64,000 nucleotides of DNA, taken from Mytilinidion resinicola. Its lineage: Eukaryota > Ascomycota > Dothideomycetes > Mytilinidiales > Mytilinidiaceae. The stretch spans positions 1,573,656-1,637,655 of the forward strand of contig NW_022985442.1 of assembly GCF_010093595.1 (NCBI RefSeq), read 5' to 3'. Positions 22,351 to 34,375 of this stretch are shown piece after piece (position 1 is the stretch's first letter; each line of letters starts with the position of its first letter). The notes under the pieces are model-generated. The model saw only the letters and a list, made by a program, of their open reading frames with translations, had not been told where the DNA came from and ran no database searches. A program made the position numbers and the translations under genes.

Positions 22351-22861
22351 TGGACAGCATCGCTTCCTGGGAGGCTGACGAGGAGAGGAGGTATGCCCGT
22401 CCACACTCAACTTGTGGTCTCCCCATTCATCTAACACGGGTCTGGTAGGTTCAATTAAGCTCGGCATGGAAGCCCCTACCCTCTCTCCTCGAAATTCCCC
22501 TAGCTGATGGTGGCTCTCAATACTGGCGAACCTGGCCTGGTTCGGATCTCAATTGGAACATACTCAATGGATAAGGCGTTATGGAGCTGATATTCTTTGG
22601 GAGGCCATTCAATTGGCCTGACCCTAGGTAGCAGTACCATTACCTATTGATTTGAACAGCTCTCTCTTGCAAACGTGACGAGTGATAAGAGTGCCTCGAA
22701 ATACGCGGGGTTTGAGGAAATGGAGGAGTTGTATTGAAGAACGCGAATGAATGAGTGAAAGAAGAAAGATCTAGGCTGGCAAGAGAATGCTTGTCTCACC
22801 AGTCGGATTTTATATTAGTATCCGAGTTTTATACTGATCTTGAGCCATCAGGATTGTCTCT
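22351..22861. other. intergenic region
   Basis: 3' flanks of two convergent genes. No gene is visible. Confidence 0.5.
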
Positions 22862-23593
22862 CTACTTGGGGTACCTGATCAAAGCAACATGCGTCTCAGA
22901 TCCTTCCCCGCCATATATGCTCAAATCCTCAATTGTGGTGCTGCCAACTTCCTTGAACCCTAGCTTCTTGTATAACTGAAGCGCCTTGTTATCCAGTGCA
23001 GTATCCAAATATACAACAATGCCTTTCTCGTCTGCTCCTATGAATGACCACTCTATGAGTTTCGAAGCAAGACCTTGGCCGCGATAGGAGGGATGGGTTG
23101 CGAGGTTCTCAAGCACTGCCAGATTCTATCAGTATCAATGCGGTCGAGCTAAGAATCTCTCAACCTTACAGTAACGCTTTCGCTCGCCCAAAGCATCCTC
23201 TCTCAACTTCCTGGTCCCGAGCGTAAACCTCATAATTAAGTCCTTGTTGGAGTTCTCGGGCAGTTTCTTCCTATAGGCTTCGTCCTCTAGTTCTTGGCGC
23301 TCTGCCTCGTCCTCAGGCGTCTCTTTCTCGGGCTCGTTCGGATGATCATCTACGGGAACGGACCATTGCGCGACACTAGCGATCTCTCCGCTCTCTTGGT
23401 CCTTCATTACGATGAATTTCATCGCCGATTTCTTCATGTGGTCTGCAATGCGCGGTGCCATGCTGCGCGCCAGCTCATCAGTGTCAACGTTACCGAATTG
23501 GAGGCGAGTGAATGGAGACGTCCATGAGAGAGCAAAGAGGCAGGCAATGGCCTCGCTGTCGGCTGGCACCGCCTCGAGGAGCTCAAGAGACAT
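22862..23593 (-). CDS. GNAT-family N-acetyltransferase
   Basis: Exons 23170-23593 and 22862-23115 join across a 54 nt intron (GTAAGG...GGCAG) to give 225 aa. The join produces KRYLLENLATHPSYRGQGLASKLIEW, which contains the GNAT acetyl-CoA signature (R/Q-x-x-G-x-A, here RGQGLA, near residues 150-158). The motif B region YKKLGFKEVG follows, so the catalytic fold is complete. The start at MSLELLEAVPADSEAIACLF is preferred over a codon 24 positions upstream because the alpha/beta fold begins there. An acidic insertion (EPEKETPEDEAERQELEDEAYRKK is its extent, about residues 85-110) is typical of fungal small-molecule acetyltransferases. The acceptor substrate is unknown. Confidence 0.87.
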
Positions 23594-24969
23594 GATGGTG
23601 GTGATTGTGATGACTGCGATCAAACAGGCTGGAGAGGCTTGAGAGGCATCCGCAGCAACAAGCAACGAGACAAGCCCTTGGCGGCCATGATGGTGATCAC
23701 ATCTCTTCCAGGATGCCTTTCGCAGTGGGCATTCGCAGTGGGTATACTAATGAGTGTCGTCACTTTCCTAGGGAGTTGTGGCTGGAATCCGGCCCTTAGC
23801 GTGCTTCCTAAAAGCTTCTCTGCATCACCAAGCTTCGACACTCTCTTCTCTCCCCCACCGATGTGCTATCTTATTCTGCCTTTCTGGATGATATCGATCA
23901 CAGTGCCAGCATCTTGATTGCAGCCAGCCGGGTTTCGGAAGAAAGACCTTGTCCGGTACCTGGAGCGATGCACCTGCCCGATGGACATTAGTTCGTTAGC
24001 AGTTCTGGATAAGTACCTTACTATCAGAGCCCGCATGCACATGATGACGGCATGCTGGCATGAGCAGCTTGCGAAGAGCGTGAGACCTCAAGAAACTGTC
24101 AATTTGTTCGCAGAGCTCAATGAAGAGAGGGGAACTTGCGCGGGGTCTACTTATTCTGGTGTTCAGCACCACACGTCAAGAGTTTATTTCGTTCTTTGGT
24201 GCTTCGAGACGCTGTTCCTGAAATTACCATCACATTAGAACCATGGGCCATGCCCCCGGCCACCAATATTTTCCCAGGGAGGTGGGAGGGTTGTCCACGC
24301 TTGTTTCCCGGGCTTCCGTGGGGCACCGGTGCCTGGGATTCAGACGAAGCGGTGCTATGATCGCAGCCTCGGGAACTTCGCCGATGCTTTCTATCCATTG
24401 TTATTTCTTCTGTTCCACAGATCTCGCGTGTCAGTTTATGTTTACCGCTGTTCTCTTCATCTATACATGCGGTACCGCGATGCTTGTTGCACATGGTGTT
24501 CGTGTCCACAGTGTGGGACTTTAGGGACTAGCCGCGCCGGATCGTAGGTATCCGCCTACGTACCTATTAAACAAGCTTCAAATGGCCTAGGACAACAACC
24601 CAAAAGGACTTTATCTTGCAGGCAACTGCTGACGAGCCGGCGATCACCGATTCTTCCAAGGTTCTGCGTGGCAAGCACACAGGTGATGCAGAGACTGGCT
24701 CGTACCACGATGGCGGGCGTTACCAGACAGGGAAGGTAAGGATGGGAGCACTTATCAAGCCGAGCTACGAAGCTACCCCGGTTCAAAAGCTATGAAAGCT
24801 TCCCTTCCCCGCCGTGAGATTTTTCGTCATCAGCTTTCAGATTCATTCAATTGAACTTCTGAAGCTACCTCTGAGTTTACAGTGACTTCAATTGGTTCCA
24901 ATCTTCCTTTAGGACATTTATTCGTTCCCAGAATTGCTTTGGCACTTGCGGATCTGTCCAGCCAACAAG
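23594..24969. other. intergenic region between divergent genes
   Basis: About 1.4 kb between the acetyltransferase and carboxypeptidase start codons, so it must hold both promoters. The short open frames have no coding character. Confidence 0.5.
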
Positions 24970-26958
24970 ATGCTCTCATTACTTTCCCCAAGCCTGCTGT
25001 GCTTCGGTCTGGCGTCGACTGTCTTCGGGCAATTCGTCCCAGCACCCACGGATCTGATCACTAAGAAAGGCTACGCTGGTATCGATGTACGATATAAAGA
25101 GGTGCCGGCTGGCATATGCGAACTGGATCCCAATGTGAAGAGCTACTCCGGTTACGCCGACATTGCTGAGAACGAGCACGTTTTCTGGTAAGCAACTTTA
25201 TCTTGCATAGACATCTCTAGTACGAGCTTGAGGCTTTTGCGGAAACTCTGGTCGCTCTACGATCTACAATGCGTCGAGATATCTTGTTGGCGTAAACTGA
25301 CCAAATGAAGGTGGTTTTTCGAAGCACGCAACGAGGACCCAACTACAGCACCGCTCACAGTATGGATCAATGGAGGCCCTGGATCTTCTTCTATGATTGG
25401 CCTCTTCCAAGAACTTGGTCCTTGTGGGATTGACGCCGACGGAGCTCCTTACAACAACCCATATTCGTGGTCTAACGCGAGTAACATGCTCTTCATCGAC
25501 CACCCTACCCAAGTTGGCTTCTCTTATTCTATCCCGATTCCTGGATACATAGACAACAATAATCAGATCATCCAGCTACCTGATACTACTTGCCCCGAAT
25601 ACGCTCAGGGTTATGGGACTTGCGGCACTTATTCTAAACCCGATCCAACCTTGACAGCAAACACCACCCAAGGTGCAGCTCCGAGCATGTGGAAGACATT
25701 GCAAGGATTCATGGGCGCGTTCCCCCAGTACTCTCGCCATGGATTTTCTTTCACGACTGAGAGCTATGGCGGTCATTACGGCCCCGTCTTCAATGGTGAG
25801 TGAGCAAGTTGGATGGCTTGGCATTTGAAGCCACATGGAGTTTGAGTTCACGCTGACGCTCCGCAGAATACATTGAGCAACAGAACGCGAAGGATATTCC
25901 CGGTGCTCACAAGATCCATTTAGAGAATGTGCTGATCGGAAACGGGTGGTACGATCCCTTGATCCAATACCAAGCGTACTACAACTACACCGTCTTCCCC
26001 GGAAACACTTATGACTACGATCCATACAACGCCAGCGTCAAGGCAGAGTGGTACAACAACCTGTACGGTCCCGGCAACTGCGTTGATCAGACCAAGCATT
26101 GCTACGCCACCGGCGAAAATGACGTCTGCAGCGCTGCTGACAACTTCTGCTACCTTGCAGTTGAGTACCTGTATGACCTTTACGCCGACCGGGATGAGTA
26201 CGATATGCGGGAGTTGAACATGGATCCGTTCCCGTACAACTACTACGTCGCCTATCTTAACACGCCGGAGGTCCAGAAGGCTATTGGGGCTTACCAGAAC
26301 TTCTCGGACAGTTCTGTCACTGTTTCGACTGCATTTGGAACCACTGGCGACGATGATAGGGAGTCTGGCACCATTCAGGCAGTGCAAAAGCTACTTAAGC
26401 AAGGCGTGCAAGTAATGATGTACTTCGGAGATGCGTGAGTCGTCCTAATTATTTTTCTCTTCCTAAGCTGACCTCTGTAGGGATTTCAATTGCAATTGGC
26501 TAGGCGGTCAAGTCGTCGCCGAGGAGATTTGCGCACCTGGCTACTCCAGCGCCGGATTCGTCAACCTCACGACCTCTGATGGAATCGTTCACGGCCAGGT
26601 CAGGCAGAGCGGCCTCTTCAGCTTCGTCAGGATTTTCGAGTCCGGACACGAAGTGCCCTTCTACCAACCACTCTCCGCACTCACAATCTTCGAGCGAGCA
26701 CTGGCTCAGAAGGACATTGCTACCGGCGAGCTCAAGGTCACGCCCAAGTACAAGACTGTTGGCACGCCTACGAGCAGTTACAGGGAAGGTAATGGCACAA
26801 TACAGTTGGAGGTACTACCTGGAAATTCGACTTACAATACTGTGCTCAACGGTCCCGACCCAACACCGACACCCATCAGCATTAGCCCGCCTACGGCGAA
26901 GAAGGCGAAGAGGGAGTTCAGGAAGAACGGGAAACCCAAGAAGCCTCGCTCAGGGTGA
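24970..26958 (+). CDS. secreted serine carboxypeptidase, peptidase family S10
   Basis: Exons 24970-25187, 25311-25795, 25867-26434 and 26481-26958 give 582 aa; introns are 123, 71 and 46 nt with normal signals. The start at [14 protein letters not shown] is chosen because it opens a clean signal peptide ending TVFG before QFVPAP. Family S10 marks: [11 protein letters not shown] (oxyanion region, about 91-101), catalytic Ser in [10 protein letters not shown] (about 224), catalytic Asp in YFGDADFNCN (about 425) and catalytic His in [11 protein letters not shown] (about 479). Many NxS/T sequons and paired cysteines fit an extracellular or vacuolar glycoprotein. It should release C-terminal amino acids from peptides at acid pH. 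An odd point is the C-terminus: a Pro/Thr spacer then a strongly basic tail ([19 protein letters not shown]), which is unusual for the family. Confidence 0.93.
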
Positions 26959-28616
26959 ATTTGAATCCTCGGCTTTCACGCTGTCCGTATCGGAAGCATA
27001 GCTGGATTTGAATTCGCTATCTTGCTCAAACTATTTCAAGAATTTAATGTCTATCATGATTTATCGAATGTGGAATTGCTCTAGTTTGAATGACGCTTCT
27101 CTATGACAAGAGCTCTACTAATACAGTGTCAGGTCATAAGTTTGTGCACACGCATTTACCACTGTTTTGGCGTACCCCATGGGATTTCATAAACCTAGGA
27201 GCAATGTCAAGTTTCAAGCAGTGCAAATTAGACTGCCTCTTGACTAACTGGCTGCTTACTAGCTGGGCCGCTTCTCATAGTGGTGTCGAGTGTGCAAAAT
27301 GTGATAACTCCCTGTGCCCAGACTTGTGACCTAGTACTGTACAATCTCTTCGACCCGCCTTTGAGCTGCGCAATGATTCATGCAGGCACACGGCAAGATC
27401 ATTTAGCAGCATACGGATGCTTCCCACCAAAGGCTTGCAATTGATTTGCCTTTCATCTACTTCTATCTAGCGATAGGCCCGTCTGATGATCCCAATCACT
27501 ATATCCTGGGGGAGTATATCGGGTGGACGGCGTGCGCGGCTGGGCCTTTCTGGGGGTCTGCGAGCCCGTGTTGCACGGATCAGCGGCATTTGGGGAGTTA
27601 CGAGCCGCGCAGCTTGGCTGATGGTGGGTCGCCGGGGTGAGTGCTGTTTGAAGACGTGGGTTTGAGGTGCTTTGCTGATGGTTGCGGACTGTATGAGACG
27701 GTGTAGCTCAAGACGATGCAGCCGCTCGTTCTGAAGGAGCTGCCGTGAAGTGGGGTTTCAAGCGTGGATGGGGGTTGGTGCGCGTTAAGCCGGTGGCGAA
27801 GAGGAAGGTTTGAGAGATGGAATGGAGATATGAGATGTTGGTAAGAGAGGAGAAAGTGGAGCTATTGGAGTAGAATGAGGACATTGGGTGGAGGCATTTG
27901 CGTGACTTTTTCGGACTGAAAGGACCGTCCAGATTGTTTTTGACGGTCAAGTGTAGGGTCATCGTGCAAGGTATCGTCAAGATCGCAATATCGTGAGCGT
28001 TTATAGGTGCTTGAGGCTGCGCTTTCGCGGGTATGATATAGGCTTGTGTAGTGCTTTAGTCTTTAGCTAGAAAATCAACTTCAGAAAGACAGCACTACAA
28101 ACACTGAGGGCTCTTCCACGTGTAACCCGAGACTCTAAAGAGATGAAAACATCATGAGAGGGTGAATTAGCATTGGAGAGCTGTTTAACTTCTCCAGGGC
28201 ACTACTTGGGGTGCTTAGAGAAGGCTGGCTTGTGGTGGCCCGCAACGATCTGTCCACCAGATAAAAGCTCCCAACATCACGGCGACTTCACTGCAATCTA
28301 CTTACCTTTACACTCTTAAAGTGAGCCAGACTTGAAGAGATACATAAAGATAGTTAGTGTGTGAATGGAAGTGGTTAGGCCGGCGCAGGGGCCTCTTGCT
28401 TGGCGCGGGAGCCCATCACAAACAAACCCGCCTCGCCTTCACAACAGTCCCTCAGCACCGCCCACACCCATCTTCTCGAACTGGCAGCCACCACCCGCAC
28501 TCCCGAGATGCACCGCAAATAGGCCCCCGCATTGGACCCCGATTTGCTCTTTTGGATCAGCGTCACCATCGACGCGTTCAAGGCCCGCCAAAACACAAGC
28601 CCCAAAACCCGTCACC
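26959..28616. other. intergenic region
   Basis: About 1.65 kb. Most is AT-balanced DNA with no gene. A GC-richer patch at about 27470-27650 has a 64-codon plus-strand frame with coding-like composition but no recognisable domain. The last 250 bases are the leader of the INCENP gene, which stays open in the same frame upstream of the chosen ATG. Confidence 0.5.
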
Positions 28617-31600
28617 ATGGCCGGCATCCGATCGAAGGTCCCCTCTGTGGGCTCTGCGCAGTGGCTACTCAGCGAGCGCCATCAGGCGAACCAGCTGGTA
28701 GACCTAGAAGTCGAAGAATTTGGATACTCTGTGCGCAATGAGCTGGAATGGCTCAACGAACACATGGCCGACATCTTCCGTCAGGATGGAGTGTAAGACG
28801 CGTCCTCGAGTCCAGAATTCATCAAATACTGACGCGCGATAGTAGTAACGTTGCCGACATATTCAAAACCCCCGGAAAGCTACGTGGAAAGACACCGCGA
28901 ACAGCTCGAAAGAAGAATCCCCTCGAGGCCCGCCAGGTAGCTACCAGCCACCCAATTTACGCTCTGGACGCATCAGCTAACAGCTCGCAGCCTCTCAGCG
29001 ACATATTCGCTCCAAATGCCCAGGCTGCGCTCAGCCCCGCGAAGAAGACGCAGTTCTACAAGAACGTCGCTCAGTTCAAGGTCGCTGAAGACCAGGAAAA
29101 CAATGACCCCTCCCCCGCGCCGCAACCTCACTTATCCGCAAAGCGAAACTCCATCCGTCTCGTGAAGAACGCCGACTCAGGATACCACGGTGTCAGCGAA
29201 GATGAAATGGCAGTTGATCACGCGCCTTTGGCCGCGAAATCGTTCGATTGGAGTCAGCCCGCAGCTCAGTCCACCCAAGAAACGGCGGCAGAGACTCAGG
29301 ACTCGACTCAAATTTTCACACAACAAGCAACTCAGTCCACACAACCCACTCAAGATGAAATGCATGTTTTCTCAGATGGCGAACGACGCACAACAGATGA
29401 GTCTTTCGTCTCAGCTCATGAGGCATTCGAAAACAAGAACGCTCCCAAGGAAGACTCCAGCCACGATGGAAGCTGGAAAGTTATCGACACCGATATTAAT
29501 GTAATGCCGGACGAATCGATGATGATCGACGAACCCGGGGCGAATAACAGAGCTGCCTCCCCGCAATACAGCGCGTCTGCTGAAACCGCCTCCAACTCCA
29601 AATGGTCGTCGGTGCTCAATGGCACGGAGGACAACCAGAGCCAAATGGACCTGGACGAAGTACGATCGCCATCAGACGGCTCCAGCCCAGTGAAGCCTCT
29701 TGTTCGCAAGAGCAGCTTGACCTTTGCGTCGCTTCCAGCACGCGAACCACTCGTGACTAAGAAGAGCATGGGCAATCGCACCTCCCGAACAAGCCACGTG
29801 GAACAGGCAAAGTCTCGAGGCAGCCAGATGGGGCGGTTCACCGGAGGCAAAAGCCTCGGAGGATCACAATACGCTCCGCCTGTCGAAGACCATGACAACA
29901 AACATGACGACCACGACGAGGATCTCATGGACGTCGACGTCATTCAGAGACCAGAGCTCCCACGCTTCCAATCCGAAACCACCAAGATTCACAACAAGAC
30001 ATCTACTCAACGCCTGCATGATCGTATCAACATGCTTGGCCAGTCGAAGGAACGAGACTCTTCAAAGTCTGCTTCTCAGAGCAACCCATCTTCGCAGCCT
30101 ACCTATCCGCAACTTCCTTCTGAGGAAACCGAGAAGCCGAAGGCGATTGTCTCACAAGCTCCGGAAAACACCACCGCCGCCCGCGACATTGACATGGGCA
30201 ATGCCACCGAAGATGACGACGAGGACTGGATTGCGCCTATCCTTCCTGTCAAGGAACCTGTCAGGGAGTCTAAGTCGCAACTTTTCAAAGAAAAGCTTGC
30301 GCCTATTCTACCTGTTAGTGAACTTGATCAAGAACCTAGGCCGCAACTTGTCAAAAGTCATTCTGCTGACGTAGTTGAACAGAGATACGGAGAAGTCAAG
30401 ACAAAGAGTGGGCTCACCTATTACGACATCAAGTCCCCTGCCAAATCCCCGCACAAGGTTTTCGGTATGTTTGGCCACAACAAATCAGCCTCTGCATCCT
30501 CGATCTCCTCTCCCAACAAGCCTAGTGCTGGAGATGCACTGGGACTTGAAAAAGCTATTACGGTCTCAAACCCTGTCGATCTCTCAACAGTCCTCGAGGC
30601 AAATACTCCTCCCGGTTCTCCAACGGGAAAGAAATTTCCAGATGGACCTGTCAGTGCTTCTAAATCGAAGCTCTACGCGGCGATCAGAGCGGCAAAGGAG
30701 AAGTTCATCGGATCGAGTGCAGCCAGCGCACAGGCGAAGCTGGACGCATTATCTCAAAGCCCCCAACGTCAGCTTGCTCCTAAGGCCTCATTTGAGAGCA
30801 TTTTTAGCCCCAAGAAACGATCACAGCCTGCTCAGCCAGATGAGCGACCCGTTTCTAGAGATAGCAAAGACGAAGGCCGGAGGACCAGAAGCTCGACCGA
30901 GCGTGAGGAGAAGCGAAAAGAACAAGAGACGCGAGAAGCGATGGACAAGCAGCGAGCTGACGAAAACCTCGAGAAAATCCGAGAGAAGGAACGCCAAAAA
31001 GCCGCGACTCAGTTCCAGAAAGCTAAGGCAATCGCGAGGGAGCCTCAGAAAGCATTGTCCAGACCTGACACTGCGGGCAAAGCCGAAGGGACCGCTGCTC
31101 AAGACGAGAGGCCCACTTCCTCCCACAGGATGCCTCCCCCAGCAGCCCAAAAGAACACTCTACCTACTGGAGGCCAGAAACTCAGGGAGCCAAAACGTCT
31201 GCTCAAGGCAGCGAGTAAAGACACGCTTCCGAAGGCTAAGCCACCAGTCATCCGAGTCAATTTGACTGGAAGTCGATTCGGACAGCCTGCAGCCCAGGCT
31301 ACGCAAGCTCAGCCAAAGCAGCCGGAGATTGCGAACAAGGCAAGTGCAGAGACCCTCAACCGCACTGCATCATCCAGTCATCCACCTCCCCGGATGAACC
31401 GCGCCTTGATCGCTGCAGCCAACAAAAAGAAGGAGGAAGAACGGAAGGCCGCAGAGAAGGAGCAAAAGAAACGAGAGTTGGAGCAGAAACGAGCTCAGAA
31501 GGCCGAGGACGAGAAGCTTGAGAAAGAGCGAAAAGCAGCTGAACAACGCGAGTTAATGTTCAAGAAAGCGAGGGCAGCCCAGAAAGCCGCAACCGAAGAG

Positions 31601-32821
31601 AAGGAGCGAGCTGAGAGGGAGCTCACGGAACAGAAGGCTGCGAGGCTTGCAGATCAAGAGCGGACGAAGGCAACGTTGAAGGCCATTGCGGAAGCAAAGC
31701 AAAAACACCAGGAAAGGATGGAGAGGCAGGAGCGACAACAGGCAGAACGCCAGCAGGCAGAGCGCCAGCAGGCGGCTCGTCCTGCGAGCAGGCCTGGCCA
31801 AAACAACTTGGTAAGTACTAATCACCACTCTGCATACGCTCAGCTGCTAACGATCTAGACCAATGCTTTGCAGCAGGAAAAAGCACAAAATCAGCCTCAT
31901 CCTCGAGCAGATCTCGGTGCTGCGAAGTCTGTCTCCCGAATGCAGACTATTCAAGACCAGACCCGTCCGGTCCCTCCGATCAACCCAGCAAAACCACCGA
32001 AGCGGGTTTTCCAGCCCGAGGACGATGAGCCTGTTCAACGACCAGGGATCCAGCGTGCCGGACCATCATTCCAGCAGCAGGATGGCAAACGCCGCAAGAC
32101 GGTTGACGAAGAAGACGAGTATGAGCAGCACATGCCTTCGGTGAAGGCTCCTCCGATTCGACACTCGAACATGCGCAAGGACGCCGCGAACAGATTTCCC
32201 AGCGGTTACATGCAGGCGCCCCAACAAACATCCACGATGTTGAAGACTGCTACTGGTCATGCCTATACCCAGCAGCAGATGAAGTCCAGCCAGACGGGCG
32301 AGATGGCGAGATTTGCGAACGGCAAGATTCCCTTCGCTGAGGTTCCGAACCCACCTGCGAGCACCAACCACTACGGACAGAACTACAAGACGCCTGTTCG
32401 TGGAATGCTCTCAGCGGCACCAAGCACGACCAAGTCTTCCCCAAGCTCTTTCAATCCTGGCAACGAAATCGAGCTTCCGGACTGTTTCACCGACTCCGAA
32501 GACGATGACGATGAGAACGGTTTCGTGAGACCGGACTGGGCCAACACCCCCCAGCTCCAGGAGCTTCTCAAAGCTCAACAGCTCATCGATCCGGAGACGA
32601 TATTCGGACCCATTCAGCCCTTGAACATGGAGAAGATCTTCAAGGACCACCCAGAGAGGCACGAAAAGTTCAGGAAGCGTACCAGCAGTGCGCGCTGGAC
32701 GAACGACGAGATCACCGAATCGGAGAAGAAGCGGGACAGAGAGGCCCGAGAGAGGCTTTTTCGGGACGGGCACTGGACTTACCACCCATCGCCTGCTCCT
32801 ACTTTGAACAAACGTAACTGA
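28617..32821 (+). CDS. SLI15: inner centromere protein INCENP/Sli15
   Basis: Exons 28617-28792, 28843-31810 and 31859-32821 (introns 50 and 48 nt, with ACTGAC and GCTAAC branch sites) give 1368 aa. This is the scaffold of the chromosomal passenger complex, which positions and activates Aurora kinase at centromeres and the spindle midzone. The N-terminal 60 residues (survivin/borealin-binding region) begin MAGIRSKVPSVGSAQWLLSE; the ATG at 28617 fits that. A long disordered, phospho-site-rich middle follows. Residues about 918-1042 form a charged single alpha-helix (alternating Glu/Lys/Arg/Gln), the microtubule-binding part. The C-terminal IN-box (about 1273-1358) is clear: PDWANTPQLQELLKAQQ, then DPETIFGPIQPLNMEKIF, and the TSS motif in RKRTSSARW that Aurora phosphorylates. 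An internal tandem duplication lies at 30232-30361. Confidence 0.93.
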
Positions 32822-33270
32822 GGGTAGTTACTAATGGCACGACTTGTGACGGCGTTTTCGGGGCATCATGAAGCGATTGAGGGGTACGAATTGGTATGGC
32901 GTTTGTTACATTATGAGGCGGTTAGGTGGGCTCGGTGGGTCTTGAATTGTACAAAAAGGTGTACATGGCGTGGTTGCTTTGGTTACTTGTTCTGTTTCTT
33001 GGGTCTATGTTTTTTTTTGGTTTTTTTTGCTTCTGCATGGCGTTCAGGTATTAGGTACTGCTGGCATGCAGTTTTGATAGGCTTGTTGCCACGTTGAGGT
33101 GGCTTGCATACTGTGTTCCTGGTTGGCAGCAGCAGCGTACCGTACTCAATCAAAATTAGATTCATTAAGTTATGTGCTTTGGTGATGTGATGGATATTGG
33201 TGCGTTGCTTTGAGCGTTTTGCTGATGTGCTGATACTGTTAGAAGGCCTCCAGTATGGTAGTAGGTTTCA
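32822..33270. other. 3' flank of the INCENP gene
   Basis: T-rich, with an interrupted poly-T run near 33010-33030. No gene. Confidence 0.5.
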
Positions 33271-34080
33271 CCTTCTAAATCAGCTTAGTGAACATTCACT
33301 CTTGCTGCTACATGTAAATCTTATTAGAGTCTAATTCACATCAAGTATGCCATCTTCCTGCACCCCAACGCACACCATCGAGCCACCTCAGACCTATCTT
33401 AAAAATCGATAACAGGATGTAACACCTCTTCAATTAGACCAGGTCATATTTGCTCATTCTCCAACACCTGATTTCCACTACAGTGTAAATCACATCAAGT
33501 GTACTCATCATTGTGCACGCCAGTACACCCCGTTGAGCCACCTCCGACACATGTCAGCACGTTGTAAATCAGCTCAATATCTATTCACTCGGTTCAAGGC
33601 AGATAAATCAAATCACAGTCTATTTCACATCAACTTCACCACCTTTCTGGGCACCAACCTACGCCATCGAGCCACCTCTACCACATCTCAAAACTCGAGA
33701 ACAAGACGTAAAGTTCAACACCTCCTAAATTAGACCAGCGTACGTTCACTCACTCTCCCACATCTGATTTCCATCGCAGCGTAGATCACATTAAGTCGAC
33801 TCATCGTTCTGCACACCAACGTACCCTACTGAGCCACCTCAACGCAATGCCAAAACTTGAGAGCAAGATGAAAAGATCCACGCCTTGCGAATCAGCCCAG
33901 CGTAAAAGCACTTGTTCTTACCATATGTGGATTTCTTCACAGCCCATTTCACATCAAATTTACCATCTTCCTGTGCACCAACCTACACCATCAAGCCACC
34001 TCAGACACATCTCAAAAATCCAGAACAAGATGTAAGACCCACCACACCACAAATCGGACCTACCTCTCCCGCTCCTTTGG
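33271..34080. repeat. decayed dimeric tandem repeat array, about 300 bp unit
   Basis: Five diverged copies share the anchor GAGCCACCTC (starts at 33380, 33535, 33669, 33831 and, as AAGCCACCTC, 33993), preceded by CACATCAA and followed by CACATCTCAAAA-type and AGAACAAGATG-type blocks. Copies 1, 3 and 5 resemble each other (CCATCTTCCTG-x-CACCAACC), as do copies 2 and 4 (ACTCATC-TT-TGCAC), so the real unit is a dimer repeated about 2.5 times (289 and 324 bp steps). No coding potential. Confidence 0.8.
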
Positions 34081-34375
34081 ACAATGCGATAACCAACTGA
34101 ATCACCTCGGGGCCATCTACTCACCTAGCAAAATCGGCATGCAAGAAGTCTAGAAATAAACACCCCTATTCTTTCGAACGGACAAATACCCTAGCATCGG
34201 ACCCGTCAACATCGTGTGATGCTATTATCTCATAGCCGTCAGGGGAGGAATAAAACAGAAATTGTCATAATTTTCATTGATAGTGTATATGCCATGCCAG
34301 AGTCGCCCTGGCTAATCGCCTCCCATATCATCTATCACATCGCATTGCTCAACAGCAGTACTTTCCGTGCTGCAA
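34081..34375. other. 3' flank of the Trm4 gene
   Basis: Short stretch between the repeat array and the stop codon of the methyltransferase. Nothing notable is seen. Confidence 0.5.

Noticed and set aside
27446..27640. 64-codon plus-strand frame with coding-like composition
   Set aside because: No domain, no plausible exon partners and stops all around; kept only as a note in the intergenic entry.
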